The notes: a model not told the origin generated them from the sequence alone. A stretch of DNA of 64,000 nt from Protea cynaroides (GCA_028583415.1 CM053266.1:8255932-8319931); one strand, 5' to 3'; positions 23,842 through 34,992 are shown, numbered from the stretch's first letter. Translations and numbers: made by a program.

Positions 23842-24111
23842 AGTGTTTATTTGGATTATTTTATTTATTTTTAGTTGGATTTACAAAGTGATGTAAGGAT
23901 ATTATTTACGTTTTGGTGTGGAGAATAACTTAATATTTTATTAAATTATCAATAGATTACTCAGTTTATTTTATTTATAGATTTTCGCTGTATTTTATTA
24001 TATTCTGATTATGGTTATGTGCAATGGTTTGTATGAGTGGACACGGTCTTATTGAGATCCTGAGTGACGGTTCACTCACACTTCTGGTTCGGCCGGAATT
24101 GGGGTGTGACA

Positions 24112-24515
24112 TGAGGACTCTACTCATGGACATACATACGAGTGCGATTTGTGTGTCTATGATTAGAGATCATAGCCATACATAGTTTAGGCTAGATTTA
24201 TTTTCAATTTATGGACATGTTGTCCCAAGTTATGCCTAAACGTATTTTGATATTTGATTTATGAAGCACTTATGTCTTGATATTTGGAAATATGAGATAA
24301 AACTTGGTATTTTATCATTTATCACTTAGATTGCCAGCTTGTCATTAAATTAAAGACTTCTATTTTATATACTCTGATTTGTTGTAGAAATTGATTATTA
24401 TGTATGATGGATGGTTTATGGTAAGCATTGCGAATTTGGAGATCTTAGGTTTGGATTGGCTTGCACTGCTAAGGATCCAGTCACACGTAGGGGACTCCGG
24501 ATTTGGGTTGTGACA
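24112..24515 (+). mobile_element. 3' remnant of an older LTR (G)
   Basis: The piece begins inside the 44-codon frame (tail HTYECDLCVYD then TAG at 24164-24166) and runs through the AT-rich LTR end to GGGTTGTGACA. It is clearly related to the LTR ends of A-H but more diverged. No primer site follows, so it is the end of a 3' LTR or a solo LTR. Element E is inserted into it. Confidence 0.75.
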
Positions 24516-24543
24516 AGTACTCACTTAAATTTTATTAATATTA

Positions 24544-24961
24544 TGATATTATCCTACTCGATCATAGTGGATAGGAGGATAGAAGGATAAGGCAGAAGAT
24601 AATGAATGGTCTAATTCAATAGACTTGCCTCTTATATCATATAAAGCAAACAATAAAATATAATTTCAAGCCTAATCCTTTATTACAAGTTCAACTCTCT
24701 TTATATTATATAGTCCAATGGTACAATAACTAAACCAACAAAATAGGAGATAAGGATTCCTACACATGGCTAAACATATCCTATGCCCACTTGCTAGTTG
24801 TACCATGTATTACCCACTAATAACTACTTACACTCTTTTAACTAAATCCATAGATAACACTCCCTACATAATCAAAAAACAAGAAAATCACTCTAACATT
24901 GCACTTATGATAATTACCTATAATCCAAAATGAAACTAATTATCTTCCTAAAAAAGAGACA
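24544..24961 (-). repeat. LTR of TRIM-like element (3' copy in element orientation)
   Basis: Left copy. It shares GATCATAGTGGATAGGAGGAT and long AT-rich stretches with the right copy, ending AAAAAAGAGACA. Confidence 0.75.
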
Positions 24962-25089
24962 TCTAATAATTTCTCCCCCTAAAATAACCCTTTTCCACAA
25001 GTGTTAGGTACAATAAAAATTAAAATAATCCCACCCGGATCCCAAATCGTAATTGAGTAGCTCCCAATTTTCTTCTACTGGTTAAGTTC

Positions 25090-25467
25090 TCAATTATCCA
25101 AGCACATGCACAACGATCCATTGGATTTTTTGCCAAGGTCAGAGGTGGGGGTATGCAGATTATTGCTATGGATCACTCCCGTTGCTCGCATCTCGGTCAC
25201 CAAATTTTCCATCGGCGTTACCTCATTGTAATCGCTCGTTCCCCTTTCAAGATGTAGGCAACAGGGCGTGAGTTGATTTGTAGTAGATGGAGTCCCCAGA
25301 AGAGAAGCCATTGAGTTTTCTCCTCCTTTCCATTCGTTGGAAGCTAACGCGAAGATACTCTGTGAACTAAGCTTATCGAACAACTTGTTAAGCTTATCTA
25401 TTATCCGTTGTTGTCCAATAGCAAGAGAACTCATTACATCTTCTAACCTCTCCGAACATTGCTCCAT
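25090..25467 (-). CDS. Short gag-like ORF of TRIM-like element (125 aa)
   Basis: Starts at ATG 25467, 18 bases past the primer site, and reads MEQCSERLEDVMSSLAIGQQ...; it ends at 25090. An N-terminal helical, possibly coiled-coil segment (residues 1-36) resembles the beginning of gag proteins of plant LTR elements. There is no zinc knuckle. Alternatively it is an untranslated remnant. Confidence 0.4.
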   Translation of the reverse strand: MEQCSERLEDVMSSLAIGQQRIIDKLNKLFDKLSSQSIFALASNEWKGGENSMASLLGTPSTTNQLTPCCLHLERGTSDYNEVTPMENLVTEMRATGVIHSNNLHTPTSDLGKKSNGSLCMCLDN

Positions 25468-25473
25468 AACATA

Positions 25474-25485
25474 GCTCTGATGCCA
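25474..25485 (-). other. Primer binding site of TRIM-like element
   Basis: TGGCATCAGAGC on the minus strand, one base from the initiator tRNA-Met complement used by the Ty3 elements here. Confidence 0.8.
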
Positions 25486-25487
25486 CC

Positions 25488-25926
25488 TAATATAATCATG
25501 CTCGATCAAAGTGGATAAGAGGATAGAAGTATAATATAAGGGAGAAGACAATGAATGGTCTAATCCAGGGAAGACCTGCCTACCATTGTCGCATAAAGCC
25601 AATAATAAAATTTAATTTTAAGCTTAATCCTTTTATCAATAAACTCCACTTTCTTTATAGTAGAGAGTCCAACGGTACAATAATGGAAGCAACAAAATAG
25701 GAGATAAAGATTCCTATACATGATTAATCCTATTCTATGCCCACTTGCAACTTGTACCACGCGTTACCCAGTAATAACTACTTATACTCTTTCAACTACA
25801 CCCAAGGATAACGTTCCCTGCATAATCATAATCAGATAACAAGAAAACCCACTCTAACATTGCACTTATGATAACTACCTATAATCCAAAAAGAAATCCA
25901 CTAATAAATCTTTTGAAAAAGAGGCA
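25488..25926 (-). repeat. LTR of TRIM-like element (5' copy in element orientation)
   Basis: Right copy, ending AAAAAGAGGCA on the plus strand; about 90 percent similar to the left copy by eye. Confidence 0.75.
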
Positions 25927-27452
25927 CGTTACACATTACAATAGAGAAATCACATGTAAACAGATAGTTGAAAATCTGGATTTGATTCACATTCAAATCC
26001 ATTTAGGGGAATCCAAATCTAAGCAATCAGATTCGAATGCAAATTCGAATAGTTGAGATCGGATTCGGATGCAAATTTGGATATCACCTAAATGGGATCA
26101 ATATAATTATCTCCATTTCGATATACTCGAACAATGTAGCCATATGGTTGCTACGCATATAACCTTAAAAAAATGAATTTCTTTATCTAAAAAATGAAAT
26201 AAAATTGTAAGATATATTTTTTTTCCCTTTGACTGATGTTTTTGTAAATTGTAAGATGATAAATTATAAGAAGTAAAAATAAAATTGTAATTTTGTGTTT
26301 TCTGATAATTATTATTGTAAATATAGTTTAAAAATAGCGTAGTGTAAAATTTTTGTGTGGTTTTAACCGGATATTCTGTTAAAAATTGAATCGAAATTCA
26401 AATTTGTTTTTAATACATCAGGCGAATTTTGGATCATATAGTGTAATTGGGAAACAAATTTTAATTCGAATTCAAAGTCGGATAATGGTGTATTTGATTC
26501 GAATTCGATCCGCTTACATCTTGACGGGGGAGAGAGGAAAGGAAAGGGTGCCAGGTGTTATAACGTTTTGTAAGAAAATATTTGGCTAGGGTTTCAAAAT
26601 ATAACCCTATCTCCACATACAGACTTCTAGAACACAATGAGAGATGTAATTAAAACTAATAAACTAATCATACGTTTTTGTAGATAATTGATTTCCAACC
26701 GTTTGCTTGTAACAATCCATTGGGTTGGAGTATTCCACAGCCTTTCCGCTTAACCTTTGTTCTCTTTTGCTATGGGTGCTAACGGAGAGATCACAATAGT
26801 GGCTGCAAAGACTCCATACCCTTAGTATATATAATGCTATACCAAAACTCTAATTCATTCCAAAAATGAATAGGGAAGGTATATCTCTGACAGGTGATAA
26901 AACAAGGCATATACCTACCTACCAAACAATGTGAGACTCCCACTAGCTGATTAGGCAAGTAAATAAATGTTGACCACTACAAGATCTTTAATAAAGATCT
27001 TACATGTTTTCCTCTTAGCAAACTTAACTTGAAATCTTTCAACTAATATCCATTAGAAGGCAGTAGTTGTTGGCATTGCATGAAGGGATACAGCAAAGGA
27101 GCCAAATTCATGATGTATCGACCAGCCCCGGGAAATAGAGTTAAGTGGTTTTGAGTTTTCCATTTTGATAGGAGAGAGAAATTTAGAAACAGAAGATAGA
27201 GTCTAGCCAAGCTATCCAATAGAATCATGATTCTCTAGAAAAGAACTCCCATTTGAATATAATTAGGGCTGTGATTGGTTGTAAGGGGAATTAAAGGGAA
27301 GGGATCATAGATACTGATATGAATCAGTTGAATTAATCCAATATAGATGACTAAATTTTGTAATTATATAATGATTACAAAAATTTCTTTTTAGATAAAT
27401 AGAAAATAAAAAAAAATTATTTTGTCCTATTCTCTTTATTACATTTGCTTCT
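25927..27452. other. AT-rich intergenic DNA
   Basis: No gene recognised. Two patches (about 25970-26090 and 26370-26520) are rich in GATTCGAATTCGGAT-like words, probably an old unclassified repeat. Confidence 0.5.
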
Positions 27453-27830
27453 TAAAGAATTTGAAATTGAATAAACTCTCTCGGATAATTTTATCTTATG
27501 AGTGGTCTTGTATTTATAGAATTTTTAGGATACAGATGAATTGATTTACTCCTTTTATTTTAGGAGAGAAATCATTAACAAATATTTAATTTACACTGAT
27601 ACAAAAGAGATTCAAAATTCAAATCCTGGTGTTGGTTGTCATATAAGATATCACAATCTTCTCCCAGCTATTATTGGTAAGATTGTGTGAATCATTATGA
27701 TTGAGTGAATCATTGAGATTACGTGAATCACTGAGATTACATGAATTACTAAGATTATGTGAATCACTGAGATTATGTGAATCAATCACTGAGATCACTA
27801 AGATTATGAGAATCACTAAGATTCTTACCA
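27453..27830 (-). repeat. Copia LTR (3' copy in element orientation)
   Basis: 378 bp; contains repeated GATTATGTGAATCACTGA units at about 27680-27820 and ends CTTACCA on the plus strand. Confidence 0.8.
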
Positions 27831-27840
27831 CCCCCTCTCA
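27831..27840 (-). other. Copia polypurine tract
   Basis: Minus strand GAGAGGGGG directly beside the LTR start TGGTAAG. Confidence 0.75.
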
Positions 27841-27891
27841 AGCAAACCTGGGCTGTGTACACTGTGAGCTTGCCACATAGGAAAGAGAATC

Positions 27892-29945
27892 ACTAAGTCA
27901 ATAGGGGCTTTATAAGAATATCGACCAGTTGATCCTTTGTAGATAACAACCGAACTTCAATCTCCTTGGTAGTAACTTTTTCTCATACAAAATGGAAATC
28001 AAGAGCAACATGTTTTGTTTGTGTGTGAAACCTAGGATTGACAGAGAGGTAAGTTGCTCCTAGGTTATCATACCATAAAACTGGTCTAGGAGAGTGACAA
28101 AGGTTGAGTTTGGCCAGGAGATGTTGCAACCAAGTTAATTCAGTAGTTGCATTGGCTAGGGCTCGATATTCAAACTCAATGCTTGAACGAGAAATAGTTG
28201 TCTGCCTTTTAGAACTCCATGAGATGAGATTTGGGCCCAGATAGATACAATAGCGACTGGTGGAGCGAAGGTCATCTAGACAGCCTGCCCAATCAGCATC
28301 GGAATAAGCTTGCAAAGATAGGGATTAGGCACAACGCAGATGCATACCAAATAATATTGTATGCTTTAGGTAACATAGGATTCTCTTGACAACAGACCAA
28401 TGATCCTCAGTTGGACTGTGCATAAATTTGTAGACTTTATTGACAACAAATCCAATTTCTGGCTTGGTAAGAGTTGCATATTGTAAGGCACCAACAATGC
28501 TCCTATAATATGTGGCATCGTCAAAGGGAGTACTGCCTAATTTAGTAAGTTTTACATTGGTTGTAGCAGGTGTGGAAACTCCTTTAGCACCATCTATCTT
28601 GGCCCGTACAAGCAAGTCTCGAATATATTTATGTTGGCTGAGAAATAGACCATTAGTGTCTCTGTGGGCCTCGATCCCTAGAAAATAATGCAAGGGGCCT
28701 AGATCACGTAATTTGAACAGTGAATTAAGCTCATGAATAAGTTTTGTGATGGTGGTAGGATCACTCCCTGTGATGATAATGTCATCTATATAAACCAGTA
28801 GGATGATGTGATGTCTATTTTGTAAGCTAAGAAATAGTGAAGGATCAGATTTTATGCTCTCAAAACCCATTGTATGGAGACCATGACTAAGTCCTGAGAA
28901 CCAGGCCCATGGGGCTTGTTTGAGACCATAGGGGCTCGATGAAGGTGACAAACTTTTTGTGGTGAAGTAGGGTTAGTGAATCCTAGTGGCTGAGCCATGT
29001 AGACTTCTTCTTCCAAGAAACCATGGAGAAATGCATTGTGTACATCCAATTGGCAAATAGGCCAACCCTTTGATAGTGCAAGTGTCAAGACTGTACGTAT
29101 TATAGCAGGTTTGACCACTGGATTGAATATCTCACCATAGTCCAGGCCCTCAGTCTGATTGAAGTCTTTGGCCACTAAACGGGCTTTATAATGATCCATT
29201 GTACCATTAGGATTTTATTTGATCCAAAAAACCCATTTACACAATGACATTTTTCTGAAGGGGTAAATATTTTAGTGTCCAAGTACATTTTGAAGCAAGG
29301 CATTAAACTCATGTTGCATTGCATCCCGCCAATGTGAAACTTTATTTGCTTCAGTAAAACATGATGGTTCTACCTCATCATAATTGGTACTTGGTAGGGG
29401 ATGGCAAGTTGCTACAAATGTGACATGGTCGGGAAAGACTTTGGGTTTCCGAACCCGAGTGTTTTTCCGTTGTGGCAATTGGGAATGTTCCTCTTGGAGG
29501 TTGGTTTGAGCTTGGAAAATGGCAGCATGAGGTGGCAATAATGGCTGGTGAGTCATGAGGGACCACAACATTGGAAAGTGGTAGTGTGGGGTGGGGTGGA
29601 ACTGTAGGGATGGGGATGGAGGTTGTGGATAGTGGCCTTTTAGGCTGATTATCAGGACAAATATTCGTGATCGTAGTAAGTGGAAATTTTGTTCATTGAA
29701 CAGTACATTTCTCGATATGTAGATTCAACTACTTGGATGGTGAAGACATTTATACCCTCTACGCTTGGGATTGTAACCAATAAAAACACAAGGGAGTGAT
29801 CTTGGTTGCAATTTGTTAGTATTGTAAGGTCTCAACAGCATATAGCAAGTACAACCATAAACCTTCAGCAAAGTGTAATCCGGCTTGGATTGTAGTATTC
29901 ACCACCCCAATCCGTCTGCATAGCTTTGATTGGTCGATCAAAAAA
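27892..29945 (-). pseudogene. pol: Copia pol remnant (integrase end, RT, RNase H)
   Basis: Reading from high to low coordinates: an integrase piece (KAMQTDWGGEYYN near 29910; KVYGCTCYMLLRPYNTNKL near 29850), the pre-RT segment (EPSCFTEANKVSHWRDAMQ near 29340), RT (HYKARLVAKDFNQTEGLDY near 29180; QLDVHNAFLHG near 29050; LLVYIDDIIITGSD near 28780), and RNase H (YSDADWAGCLDDLRSTSRY near 28300). The tail ends at 27892. Frame changes between 28325 and 28900 and a TGA near 27981 break it. The order RT after integrase is diagnostic of Ty1/copia. Confidence 0.9.
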
Positions 29946-30189
29946 AATTTCTACTTGCCATTTTCTTAATTTGAATAATATTTTTCGTGTTCCTTCTATC
30001 GAGATACCCCATTAGTTTGTGACCACGTACCAATGGCAGAATTTGATCACCTTAATAGATAGTTATGTTGTTCTAGCTCGATGGAGATTGCTTGGCTAAA
30101 AGGAGAAGAAAGGGGAGATTGTGTCGAATTTACAGAGGAGATAAAAGGAGTCGACATTTTTATGATTTATTTGACGTGTGTCAACACAG

Positions 30190-30201
30190 GCTTTGATACC
30201 A
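30190..30201 (-). other. Copia primer binding site
   Basis: TGGTATCAAAGC on the minus strand, adjacent to the right LTR; one mismatch from the initiator tRNA-Met complement. Confidence 0.8.
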
Positions 30202-30609
30202 TAAAGAATTTCAGATTGAATAAACTCTCTCAAATAATTTTATGTTATAAGAGGTCTTGTATTTATAGACTTTTTCAGGATACAGATGAATTGATTTACT
30301 CTTTTTATTTTAGGAGAGAAATCATTAACAAATCTTTAATTTACACTAATACAAAAGAGATTCAAAATTCAAATCCTGGTGTTGGTTTCCATATGGGATG
30401 TCACAATCTTCCGCGAGATATTATTGGTAAGATTGTGTAAATCATTGTGATTGAACAAATCACTGAGATTGCTTGAATCACTGAGATTGTGTGAATCACG
30501 AGATTATGTGAATCAATCATTAATATCACTAAGATTGTGTGAATCACGAGATTATGTGAATCAATCATTAATATCACTGAGATTGTGTGAATGACTAAGA
30601 TTCCTATCA
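30202..30609 (-). repeat. Copia LTR (5' copy in element orientation)
   Basis: 408 bp, about 90 percent like the left copy; contains repeats of GATTRTGTGAATCAC including a ~60-bp unit present twice (30487-30590). Its end lies about 250 bp upstream of the glycosyltransferase ATG. Confidence 0.8.
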
Positions 30610-30792
30610 CTTCCATACATAGAATAAATTAAATCTTGTACTTTACCTTCTCATCACACGACGATAAAGAAATAGTCAGCCAGCCAGTCACACAAAGAGT
30701 CCATCCGATCCCTTCGATTATCAAATCCTAGTTTGAGATTGACCAGAAAAGAAAAAAAACAGAACTCCTAGTTTGAGATCCAGCTCAAATAT

Positions 30793-30799
30793 TATAAAA
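30793..30799 (+). promoter_or_regulatory. Possible TATA box of glycosyltransferase gene
   Basis: ATTATAAAAAAA about 65 bp before the ATG at 30862; positional argument only. Confidence 0.3.
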
Positions 30800-30861
30800 A
30801 AATTACTGGGATCTTCCCTAACCATACATCTAGATTATTCTGGTAAATTCTCTTGACAGAC

Positions 30862-32110
30862 ATGATCATCAACGTACGGTCACTGGGTAAAGCCAAATTC
30901 TCTTTTTTCTCGATCACAATCGCTACAATCTTCTTCCTTATCCTTTTCACCGGTTGTATCTTCTCCAATATCTTCCTCCAAAATGCAGCTTCAGGACGCA
31001 AAGAAGAAACCCAGTTCTCTCTAACCCACATAAGCCGTCGCCAATTCAGGTCAGCTTCTCTCTCATCGGTGAAAGAAGAAGAGATCAGCAAGGTATATAC
31101 CAATGACCATGATCCTCTGATTCCTCCAATCAATGTCACGGTGGAACAAAGGATAGATTGGTTCAGAAAAAACATTAGGTTTCTTGATATATTCCAATCA
31201 ACTAATTTGACCAGGCAGTTTGCAGAACGGGCACGAAAGTTCTTAGATAGCAACTGTGAGATACAGTTCTTCATGACTTGGATTTCACCTGCAAGATTCT
31301 TCCATCGAAGAGAAGTATTGGCCTTGGAAAGCATCTTCAAAGCCCACCCTAATGGGTGTTTGATGATTCTCTCGGGTACCCTTGATTCCATATATGGAAA
31401 TCTGATTCTCAAACCACTGCAAGATCTTGGATTTAGAGTAGTAGCATTCACACCAGATTTGTCTTTTCTTCTCAAGAACACCCCTGCTGAAGCTTGGTTT
31501 CATGAAATGAAAGAAGGGGCACAAGGACCCTGGTGAGATTCCTTTGGCTCAGAATCTATCCAATCTCCTCAGACTTGCAGTTCTGTACAAATATGGTGGT
31601 GTCTATTTGGACACAGATTTCATAGTTCTCAAGAAGTTTTCTGGTCTGAGAAACTCAATTGCCGCACAAAGTATGGATGCAGAAACTGGAAATTGGACCA
31701 GACTTAATAATGCTGTTCTGATCTTTGATAAGAATCATCCACTCCTATTCAAGTTCATTGAGGAATTCTCCCTTACTTTTGATGGAAATAAATGGGGTCA
31801 TAATGGACCCTACCTGGTTTCAAGGGTGGTTAAGAGGGTAAGGAAAAGACCTGGTTATTACTTCCGAATCTTGTCATCTATGGCATTCTATCCAGTTGAT
31901 TGGAATAAGATAAGTGGGTTTTTCCAGAAACCAAAGGATCAAGCCATGTCAAGATGGATATCTACTAAGCTTTTTGAGTTGAATACAAAGACCTATGGTG
32001 TTCATCTCTGGAATAAGCAAAGTAGTCAACTAAAGATTGAAGAAGCGAGCATCATAGACAGATTAATATCTGATCATTGTGTTCTATGTGAAGATATATA
32101 CAGTTCCTGA
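30862..32110 (+). pseudogene. Alpha-1,4-glycosyltransferase (GT32 type, A4GALT-like), one frameshift
   Basis: Single-exon gene for a type II Golgi glycosyltransferase of the plant family related to lactosylceramide 4-alpha-galactosyltransferase. Start is ATG 30862; an upstream in-frame TTG is not a plausible start. A membrane anchor spans about residues 12-36 (SFFSITIATIFFLILFTG), then a stem. The first frame stops at 31536. The +1-shifted frame continues at once with LAQNLSNLLRLAVLYKYGG, the DxD motif in VYLDTDF, and the C-terminal alpha-1,4-GT region (FDKNHPLLFKFIEEF, NKWGHNGPYLVSRV), ending at TGA 32108-32110. The break lies between about 31510 and 31527, most simply one extra G in the GGGG run at 31516-31519. 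Full length would be about 415 aa, normal for the family. It is either a recent pseudogene or a sequencing error. The acceptor substrate is unknown. Confidence 0.85.
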
Positions 32111-32521
32111 GTTAGTTATCCATATTGGATAGCAGAAAAGCTACGGGATCTTGAATTGATTTTGCTATGGAATTTCCTCAAGTCTTTGCCTTTCTTTCTT
32201 TTTTTTTTTTTTTTTCTTTTTTTTAGAATATCATTTTAACATAGTTTATAGGAGGCCTATGTCAATAACATATATGATGATTTGGTCTATTTTCGATCCA
32301 TGGATACTGACAACGTGTGCTCTATCTTCCTTCTATGACACATGCTCTAATAAATAAATATTCTTCTTACCCAAAACAAAAAAAGGGATCCATATAGTGC
32401 CAAAGCTGATAGATGTTAACATGTAATTTTTTATTTTTTTTTATAAATGTTTACATAAAAATGGAGAAGAAAAAAAATCAATTTCCATATCTCATGCGAG
32501 TAGGCAGAGGTGAGATTGGTA
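32111..32521. other. 3' flank of glycosyltransferase gene
   Basis: Contains a long pyrimidine/T run (about 32190-32224) and AT-rich sequence; no gene seen. Confidence 0.5.
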
Positions 32522-33029
32522 TCAGAACTTTCTACCGCGAATCATTTTCCTCAAGAAGCGTCTTAATCTGATGAACCTGAATGTGAAGCCTCTGTGTCTC
32601 CTTAATCCAAGTCTAGGCAATTTCCTAAATGATTTTATCCTCTTCAATTTTCTTTTCGTCTTCCTATTTGGAGAAACAGACTTAATTGGCTCCATGGAAC
32701 TGCTCCAATTGGTAATCCTGTTGAGCCCATCACATCCTCTATTCTGGATAGTTTGAAATGGTTTTGTGGTTGTCTGGCCATGAATACCACCATCTGCATC
32801 ACTGCACCTAATACTGTAATCTTTTGGGATAAGCCTTTGAACTAGTCTGCTCCTTCTCAAGTAATCTTTGTAAAGATGTATCTTCTCCTTTCATCAGTTC
32901 TAGTAAACTGCTACTTTTCCTTGGGGGAGAGCGTGGAGACAGGGAAGCACTGTGGTAGGATGAAGGAAATGACAGAGATGAATTCTTTCTTGGGATCATT
33001 CGCATCATCCTTTCGCTTAGTATTAGCAT
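32522..33029 (-). pseudogene. Unrecognised small basic protein gene, frame broken once
   Basis: Two overlapping minus-strand frames look like one gene. The first starts at ATG 33029 and gives a Ser/Pro-rich N-terminus (MLILSERMMRMIPRKNSS..., SLSPRSPPRKSSSLLELM) up to 32808. The second, shifted by one base, continues to 32522 with a strongly basic tail (KTKRKLKRIKSFRKLPRLGL; RRHRGFTFRFIRLRRFLRKM). The change of frame lies between about 32810 and 32860. I do not recognise the family. The sharp composition bias suggests real coding, but an intron, a frameshift error or chance are all possible. It converges with the glycosyltransferase gene. Confidence 0.35.
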
Positions 33030-33765
33030 CTCTGTGTTTTTAATGCAAACTCTCTCTCACATCTTTCTTTTGTATCATAGACATCTTCATCATGGCTAAA
33101 ACTTATGGGACTAGGATGATCAAGCTAGCCTTCTTATAAACTGCATGTAAGGTTGAACAAAAGTACTATTTTGAGCAAAAGGAATCCCATATGGGGGCAG
33201 ATATTATATTTTAATTAGAATAAGAATATAATAATGAAATTTTCAAATAAAATAACATTAATATGTTAACAAAACCTTTTTTAACAATCAACAATAAAAA
33301 TTATAACCCCATCATTTGGCAAAACCAATACCTCAAAAAGACAGAAATCATGAGTTTAACTTTCCTTTGGTAGTATCTATCCAAAAAATAAATAAAAATT
33401 GCAAATGGCTTGGGCAAGCCTTTTTCTCACCCTAAAATCCAAAAACAATTCTTATATGAATAGAGAAATTCGTCAAAGTTTACATAAAATATGAGTGCAT
33501 AATCATGCTTCAAACACGTTCCTTTAATATTTTAAGACATATTCCAAGAAAAGCAATTATATCTAGCTGGCATCCACGTTTGCATGTTTGTCCTCCTAGT
33601 CAAACAGACAACCCAATAGCATGACGCTTACCATATAAACTATATACTTATTATTTTGTTAGATTTTTTAGTGAAATATTTTAGATAGTTAAGAACAGAG
33701 CATATACAACGAAATTTTCATCAAATAATTATGCATGATAATCTCTCCCCTTCCCAAAAGAAGAA
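33030..33765. other. AT-rich intergenic DNA
   Basis: No gene or recognisable element seen. Confidence 0.5.
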
Positions 33766-33949
33766 AAATATGTAAATGATAACATGTTTTACATGTTTTC
33801 TAGTCCAATCCAAAAAAAAAAAAAAAAAAAATTGGAAACAACATTTTTCCAAAACCCATGAGTTCCACTAAGGATTGCTTAAATCATTAAATTTTTCCAC
33901 ACAACATGCATCACACGTTCTCCAGGTCCGAAGGGATCCAGTGGTTAGG
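33766..33949. repeat. Partial copy of ~300-bp tandem repeat (R1)
   Basis: Shares ACATGTTTTACATGTTTTC, GGATTGCTTAAATCATT and TCTCCAGGTCCGAAGGGATC with the two copies at 35181-35780. Its downstream part is displaced by the TIR element at 33950-35171. Confidence 0.65.
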
Positions 33950-34180
33950 ATCGTCTGTAGCACTTTGGTGTAGCAGATTTGATCTTGGTCATTGAGTGTG
34001 CATCGAGACACGTGACCGATGCACTCTATTGGAAAAAATAAAAATCAAAGTTCAAAACAAACTCTTTCTCCAAATAAGGTTTCAAAGAAATTTAAACTCA
34101 AAACTTGTCCTTTTTTTATTTGGCTCCGAAATTTTGGTTTTGGATTTGGGCAGGAGTTTTGATTTTCGATTTTGAGTTAG

Positions 34181-34669
34181 TGTGAGTATTATAGGACTTA
34201 GTTAGTCCCACATTGCTTAGACGTTAAAGAGGAAGGGTCCTTATTTGTAGGGGTTGTCACCTACCTATTGAGCCCAAGCAAGAAAGCCTAGCTAGGTTCG
34301 AGTCGACTCACACACACGGGCAAGTGCATCGGACCGGACCGGACTGCGACCACGACCTGCTACTTGCAACAGTGGACGTGGGTTTGGCCGTGGGCCGGGG
34401 GCGTGGGTGTGGTTGGGTTTTGACCCACCCCTACACAGATACCTTTTTGGAAGGGGCATGTGTGTAAAGATGCATCTCCACACTAGAATGGATGCCATCT
34501 GAACCGTAGATCGTAAGATCTATGATCTGGCATGATCTAGACGGTCCATCTGGAAGATCACACCCCATCCAGTGGGCACTTCCAAGTGGTACCTGAGCCC
34601 TATAAATAGAGTCCGACCCCATGCTTCCAATTCACTCGAAATCAATAAGATTTTTCTCTCTTCCTCTCC

Positions 34670-34715
<46 letters not shown>

Positions 34716-34990
34716 ATTCTGTTAATCAAAGGGTTGAGCTTCGTTGATTTTTCCAAAGGTGTTGATCTTAGTCGTCTGGTCTGCATATACCTGACAGTGT
34801 GTGCACACTAGGTGAGTATCCTACATAGGAGTTGTTTTATCTTAGAAGCAGATTTGCAGAGGACCTATTGTACCAATAGAGGGCAAATACTGTCTTAAGG
34901 AGACTATACCAACATGACTCAACCCTCCTTCTAAACTTCGATTTTTTACTTATAAGGTACACATTGTTACATTCATTTTATATATGTTCT
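34181..34990 (+). mobile_element. LTR-like sequence inside the TIR element (boundaries uncertain)
   Basis: TGTGAGTATTATAGGACTTAGTTAGTCCCACATTG is a typical start of plant LTRs. Downstream are a TATA box (TATAAATAG at 34601), a CT-rich leader and donor-like CTAG/GTGAGT near 34811. No second copy, primer site or clear end is seen, so it may be a solo LTR or captured promoter. Confidence 0.35.
34672..34711. repeat. (CT)n microsatellite
   Basis: About 20 perfect CT units; responsible for an artefactual RERERE frame on the other strand. Confidence 0.9.

Positions 34991-34992
<2 letters not shown>

Larger units (their letters stand above)
21956..24111 (+). mobile_element. 3' LTR of element E (2,156 bp)
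   Basis: TGTAAGACCCGCACTCC...GGGGTGTGACA. Same family as element C: ACCGGT motif clusters at about 22105-22135 and 22680-22830, TATA box TATATAA at 22239, donor CAACG/GTAAGT at 22391/22392, repeats of CTCTATCTCTAT, and the 44-codon frame at 23707-23841. It has inserted into an older LTR (G). Confidence 0.88.
24544..25926 (-). mobile_element. TRIM-like small LTR element (1.4 kb, minus strand)
   Basis: Two related ~420-440 bp repeats (24544-24961 and 25488-25926) flank a 526-bp interior. Read on the minus strand, the interior starts with a primer site TGGCATCAGAGC two bases from the right repeat and ends with a G-rich tract (TTTTAGGGGGAGAAATT) beside the left repeat. No protease, RT or integrase is present. 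Possible 5-bp flanks TATTA and CGTTA agree at only three positions. The size and lack of pol fit a TRIM or a severely deleted element. Confidence 0.75.
27453..30609 (-). mobile_element. Internally deleted Ty1/copia element (3.2 kb, minus strand)
   Basis: LTRs at 27453-27830 and 30202-30609 flank an interior with the 3' part of a copia polyprotein. The primer site complement TGGTATCAAAGC is at 30190-30201, and the polypurine tract GAGAGGGGG lies next to the left LTR. Flanks CTTCT (27448-27452) and CTTCC (30610-30614) look like a 5-bp target duplication with one change. Gag, protease and much of integrase are missing. Confidence 0.85.

Noticed and set aside
30081..30440. 119-codon plus-strand frame at the copia right LTR
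   Set aside because: Spans the primer site and LTR boundary of a minus-strand element; no conserved motif.
30792..31481. 229-codon minus-strand frame opposite the glycosyltransferase
   Set aside because: Exact shadow of the glycosyltransferase coding region, which has family motifs on the plus strand.
34520..34786. Minus-strand frame with long RERERE run
   Set aside because: Produced by the (CT)n microsatellite.
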